The position numbers and the translations under genes were made by a program. Under the pieces are notes generated by a model. The model worked only from the letters and a program-made list of their open reading frames with translations. It made no database searches and had not been told where the DNA came from. From contig DKDP01000051.1 of assembly GCA_002449395.1 (NCBI GenBank), forward strand, positions 37,956 through 101,955: a stretch of 64,000 nucleotides of DNA. Reading direction: 5' to 3'. Below are positions 62,255-64,000 of the stretch, piece by piece. The number at the start of each line of letters is the position of its first letter. The stretch's first letter is position 1. Source of the stretch: Ruminococcaceae bacterium UBA6845 (GTDB lineage Bacteria > Bacillota > Clostridia > Oscillospirales > Acutalibacteraceae).

Positions 62255-62775
62255 ACAAAACCGTCCAAAAAATTCTTGAAAAAATAAAGCGTGACAAAAG
62301 ATTTGCCGCAATAGTCTGTATCGGCCTTGTCGGAATAATTCTGCTCACGCTCTCGGAGCTTATGCCGCAGAAAAGCGACGCCAAGCAGAGCGAAAAATCC
62401 GAAAACACCACGGATATCCGTGACAGCTATGAAGAGGATATTGAAAAGCGGCTGACCTCAATAGTTTCTTCAATTAACGGCGCAGGGCGCACCGAGGTTA
62501 TGGTAACTCTCGCCTCGGGCGATGAAAATGTCTACGCCGTCAAGGAAAAAAGCAGTGACGGATCAAAAGAACGTGAATACATTGTCATCGACTCCGACAA
62601 GAACGAGTCGGGACTTCTTTTAAAGGTGATCGAGCCCGAGATACGCGGCGTTGCAATTGTTTGCGAGGGTGCCGACTCCGCAAAGGTCAGACAGGAAATC
62701 ATCTCCTCGGTTTCGGCGGTTCTCGGGATAAGCACCAATCGTATAAGCATCGCAAAAATTAAATCAGCAGAATAA
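62251..62775 (+). CDS. spoIIIAG: Stage III sporulation protein AG
   Basis: The 174-residue protein has one transmembrane helix (about 19-36) and a soluble domain with the conserved SSINGAGRTEVMVTLASGDENVYAV and EIRGVAIVCEGADSAKVRQEI. In Bacillus SpoIIIAG forms a large ring in the intermembrane space. The start overlaps spoIIIAF (ATGA). Confidence 0.93.
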   Translation: MNKTVQKILEKIKRDKRFAAIVCIGLVGIILLTLSELMPQKSDAKQSEKSENTTDIRDSYEEDIEKRLTSIVSSINGAGRTEVMVTLASGDENVYAVKEKSSDGSKEREYIVIDSDKNESGLLLKVIEPEIRGVAIVCEGADSAKVRQEIISSVSAVLGISTNRISIAKIKSAE

Positions 62776-62789
62776 AGGCGGAGGTATTT

Positions 62790-63332
62790 ATGAATATGAT
62801 AATCAAGAAGAAACAGCTTGTCTCAATCGCACTTGTGCTGACCCTCGGGGCGGCGGTTTTCGTCAACTGGTATTTTGCCCGACCCGGCGTAAAATCGGTG
62901 ATCGACACGAGCAAGACGACCGTTAACCGTCAGGTTGAAAATCTCGGCGATGCGCAGTACGTCTCGGCAACAACCGCATCGTCGGAAACGATGGCGGATT
63001 TCAAGGTCAAGCGTGAAGCGACTCACGACGAGGCAAAGGAAACGCTCAATTCGGTTATCAAGGACGCAAAGTCAGATTCCGAAGCCGCCGAGGAGGCAGG
63101 CGAAGCCTTGGCGGAGCTTTCAAAAGCAATTAAAAATGAGGCAGATCTCGAGAATCTCATAACGGCAAAAATTTCAAGCGACTGCGTTGTTATAATCGAC
63201 GGCGACGTCTGTCAGGTAATCGTCGGCAAGGGTGTGCTGACAGATAACGTCTCTCTTCAAATCAGGGATCTCGTTATCAAGCAGGCAGATATCCCGTCAA
63301 AAAATATAACGATTGTCGAGCTAAAAAAATAA
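62790..63332 (+). CDS. spoIIIAH: Stage III sporulation protein AH
   Basis: The 180-residue protein has an N-terminal anchor (about 9-26) and a YscJ/FliF-like ring-building domain in the C-terminal half (about 95-180, KISSDCVVIIDGDVCQVIVG). It interacts with forespore SpoIIQ across the intermembrane space in Bacillus. No SpoIIQ gene is in the window. It is last in the operon and is followed by a strong terminator. Confidence 0.93.
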   Translation: MNMIIKKKQLVSIALVLTLGAAVFVNWYFARPGVKSVIDTSKTTVNRQVENLGDAQYVSATTASSETMADFKVKREATHDEAKETLNSVIKDAKSDSEAAEEAGEALAELSKAIKNEADLENLITAKISSDCVVIIDGDVCQVIVGKGVLTDNVSLQIRDLVIKQADIPSKNITIVELKK

Positions 63333-63337
63333 GATTA

Positions 63338-63366
63338 AAACCGTCGGTTCGCCCGACGGTTTTTCA
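63338..63366 (+). terminator. Terminator of the spoIIIA operon
   Basis: AAACCGTCGG pairs with CCGACGGTTT around TTCGC, followed by further T residues. On the minus strand it also has A/T flanks and may serve the XRE gene. Confidence 0.88.
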
Positions 63367-63380
63367 GTACGGCTGTTTGA

Positions 63381-63572
63381 TCACCTCAGCAAATCCTCTA
63401 TCGAAACGCCGAGAACCTCGCAGATCTTTTGAATATTTTTCATAAGAGGAAATGACGGACCGGTCTCATAGTGCGCAATCGTCGAACGGTCAAGCCCGAC
63501 CAGATCACCGAGTTCTCGCTGAGTAAGGTTACACTTTTTTCTTGCGGCTTTAAAATTTTCTGCAAAACTCAT
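63381..63572 (-). CDS. Small XRE-family HTH protein
   Basis: A 63-residue single HTH_3 domain protein: FAENFKAARKKCNLTQRELGDLVGLDRSTIAHYETGPSFP. Its target is unknown. The ATG follows GGGGG at seven bases. A terminator hairpin (63591-63617) lies directly upstream, so it has almost no room for its own promoter and may be expressed by read-through from the small RNA gene. Confidence 0.88.
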   Translation of the reverse strand: MSFAENFKAARKKCNLTQRELGDLVGLDRSTIAHYETGPSFPLMKNIQKICEVLGVSIEDLLR

Positions 63573-63589
63573 TCAAATTCCCCCGTAAA

Positions 63590-63750
63590 ATAAAAATGCA
63601 CGGCATAAAGCCGTGCAGAAAAACGCACAACTCTAAGCCGCCAAGCAAGTTGTTTTATACAAACGATGTTCGCAAAAATCAACGAGTGTGCATTTTTACC
63701 AATGTAAAAATACTTACACCGTTCATATAAAAATATTCACTTGCTTGGCG
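63590..63750 (-). ncRNA. ssrS: Structured small RNA next to aspS, candidate 6S RNA
   Basis: The transcript predicted from a consensus promoter starts at about 63750 and ends at a terminator near 63591 (about 160 nt). Its first 12 bases (CGCCAAGCAAGT, minus strand 63750-63739) pair perfectly with ACTTGCTTGGCG (63650-63639). Inside is a long hairpin with AACG/CGTT, GTGT/ACAC and ATTTTTAC/GTAAAAAT pairing (about 63724-63682). The 3' side of the bubble carries a small hairpin CGAAC/GTTTG (about 63672-63660). A closing stem, open bubble and terminal stem match 6S RNA layout. In Bacillus a 6S RNA also lies just downstream of aspS. It is shorter than usual, so the call is provisional. Confidence 0.55.
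63591..63617 (-). terminator. Terminator of the small RNA
   Basis: TGCACGGC pairs with GCCGTGCA around a five-base loop, followed on the minus strand by TTTTTA. Confidence 0.85.
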
Positions 63751-63755
63751 TTGCC

Positions 63756-63784
63756 ATTATAACATATCAGAATCAAATTTTCAA
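63756..63784 (-). promoter_or_regulatory. Promoter of the candidate 6S RNA
   Basis: TTGAAA, 17 bases, TATAAT on the minus strand; predicted start coincides with the first base of the closing stem. Confidence 0.8.
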
Positions 63785-63888
63785 CCGCAATTGTATAACT
63801 TTATTCCCGAAAATTTTCTTAGCACGATGTGACCATCGTGCCTTACGATGAATGAAAAAATATCCCGACACGAGGCTAAAAAGCAGAA

Positions 63889-63916
63889 ACCCCGCTCTCC
63901 TGTTGGAGAGCGGGGT
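63889..63916 (-). terminator. Terminator of aspS
   Basis: CCCCGCTCTCC pairs perfectly with GGAGAGCGGGG around TGTT; on the minus strand TTTCTGCTTTTT follows. Confidence 0.85.
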
Positions 63917-63921
63917 GAAAA

Positions 63922-64000
63922 TTATTCTGTCTTAAGTTTAATTCCGAGTTCGTCAAGCTGGAGGTCGTCTACCTCTGCGGGGCAGCCTGTCATCGGCTCG
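63922..64000 (-). CDS. aspS: Aspartyl-tRNA synthetase, C-terminal end (partial)
   Basis: Only the last 25 codons are inside the window: EPMTGCPAEVDDLQLDELGI and a short end KLKTE. This aligns by eye with the C-terminus of bacterial AspRS (E. coli has LMTEAPSFANPTALAELSI). The enzyme charges tRNA-Asp. The identification from such a short tail is moderate. It is supported by the neighbouring candidate 6S RNA, which sits in the same position in Bacillus. Confidence 0.65.
   Translation of the reverse strand, partial: EPMTGCPAEVDDLQLDELGIKLKTE

Overview
The window looks like a chromosomal segment of a spore-forming, anaerobic Gram-positive clostridium, most likely Oscillospiraceae/Ruminococcus-like (inference). 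The evidence is a complete spoIIIAA-AH operon, the Firmicute cluster nusB-xseA-xseB-ispA-dxs-tlyA-nadK-argR-recN, ECF transporters, lipobox lipoproteins, strong GGAGG-type ribosome binding sites, TTG/GTG starts and near-consensus sigma-A promoters. No rRNA, prophage, transposase or CRISPR array was seen. Both ends cut a gene: mnmA on the left and aspS on the right.

Left third (1-21.3 kb). On the minus strand are mnmA, iscU and iscS (tRNA thiolation and sulfur mobilisation), then four tRNAs (Gln, His, Arg, Gly). On the plus strand follow rfbB, a lipoprotein and a PHP metallohydrolase, then argC-J-B-D behind a consensus promoter with possible ArgR half-sites. The arg operon converges on mfd and a HAD phosphatase. 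An AT-rich island at about 15.0-18.1 kb carries a restriction-modification system: two regulators, two methyltransferases and an HNH-type nuclease. An acyl-CoA synthetase, an XRE/membrane regulator with a structured leader, and tRNA-Pro follow.

Middle (21.5-42.1 kb). An unknown membrane protein is followed by a probable metal-responsive DUF3793/flavodoxin pair with an AraC regulator. Next come an SGNH hydrolase preceded by a 24-residue hydrophobic peptide gene, and ogt. The centrepiece is a vitamin B12 uptake locus: cobalamin riboswitch, interrupted HNH-repeat ORF, Ig-like/DUF4430-like exported protein, exported beta-propeller, EcfT, fused EcfAA', CbrT-like EcfS and a DUF4430 lipoprotein. These fit capture of cobalamin at the surface and import through an ECF transporter. 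Rhodanese, MATE pump, a MacA/MacB-like pair without an ATPase, and several exported proteins follow.

Right third (42.3-64 kb). The recN-to-nusB cluster is on the minus strand. In it ispA is fused in frame to a foreign-looking secreted/transmembrane module next to palindromic repeats. RluD, UPF0210, an ACT protein and a YfhO protein follow, then the spoIIIA operon on the plus strand. A small XRE gene and a compact structured RNA next to aspS, probably 6S RNA, close the window.
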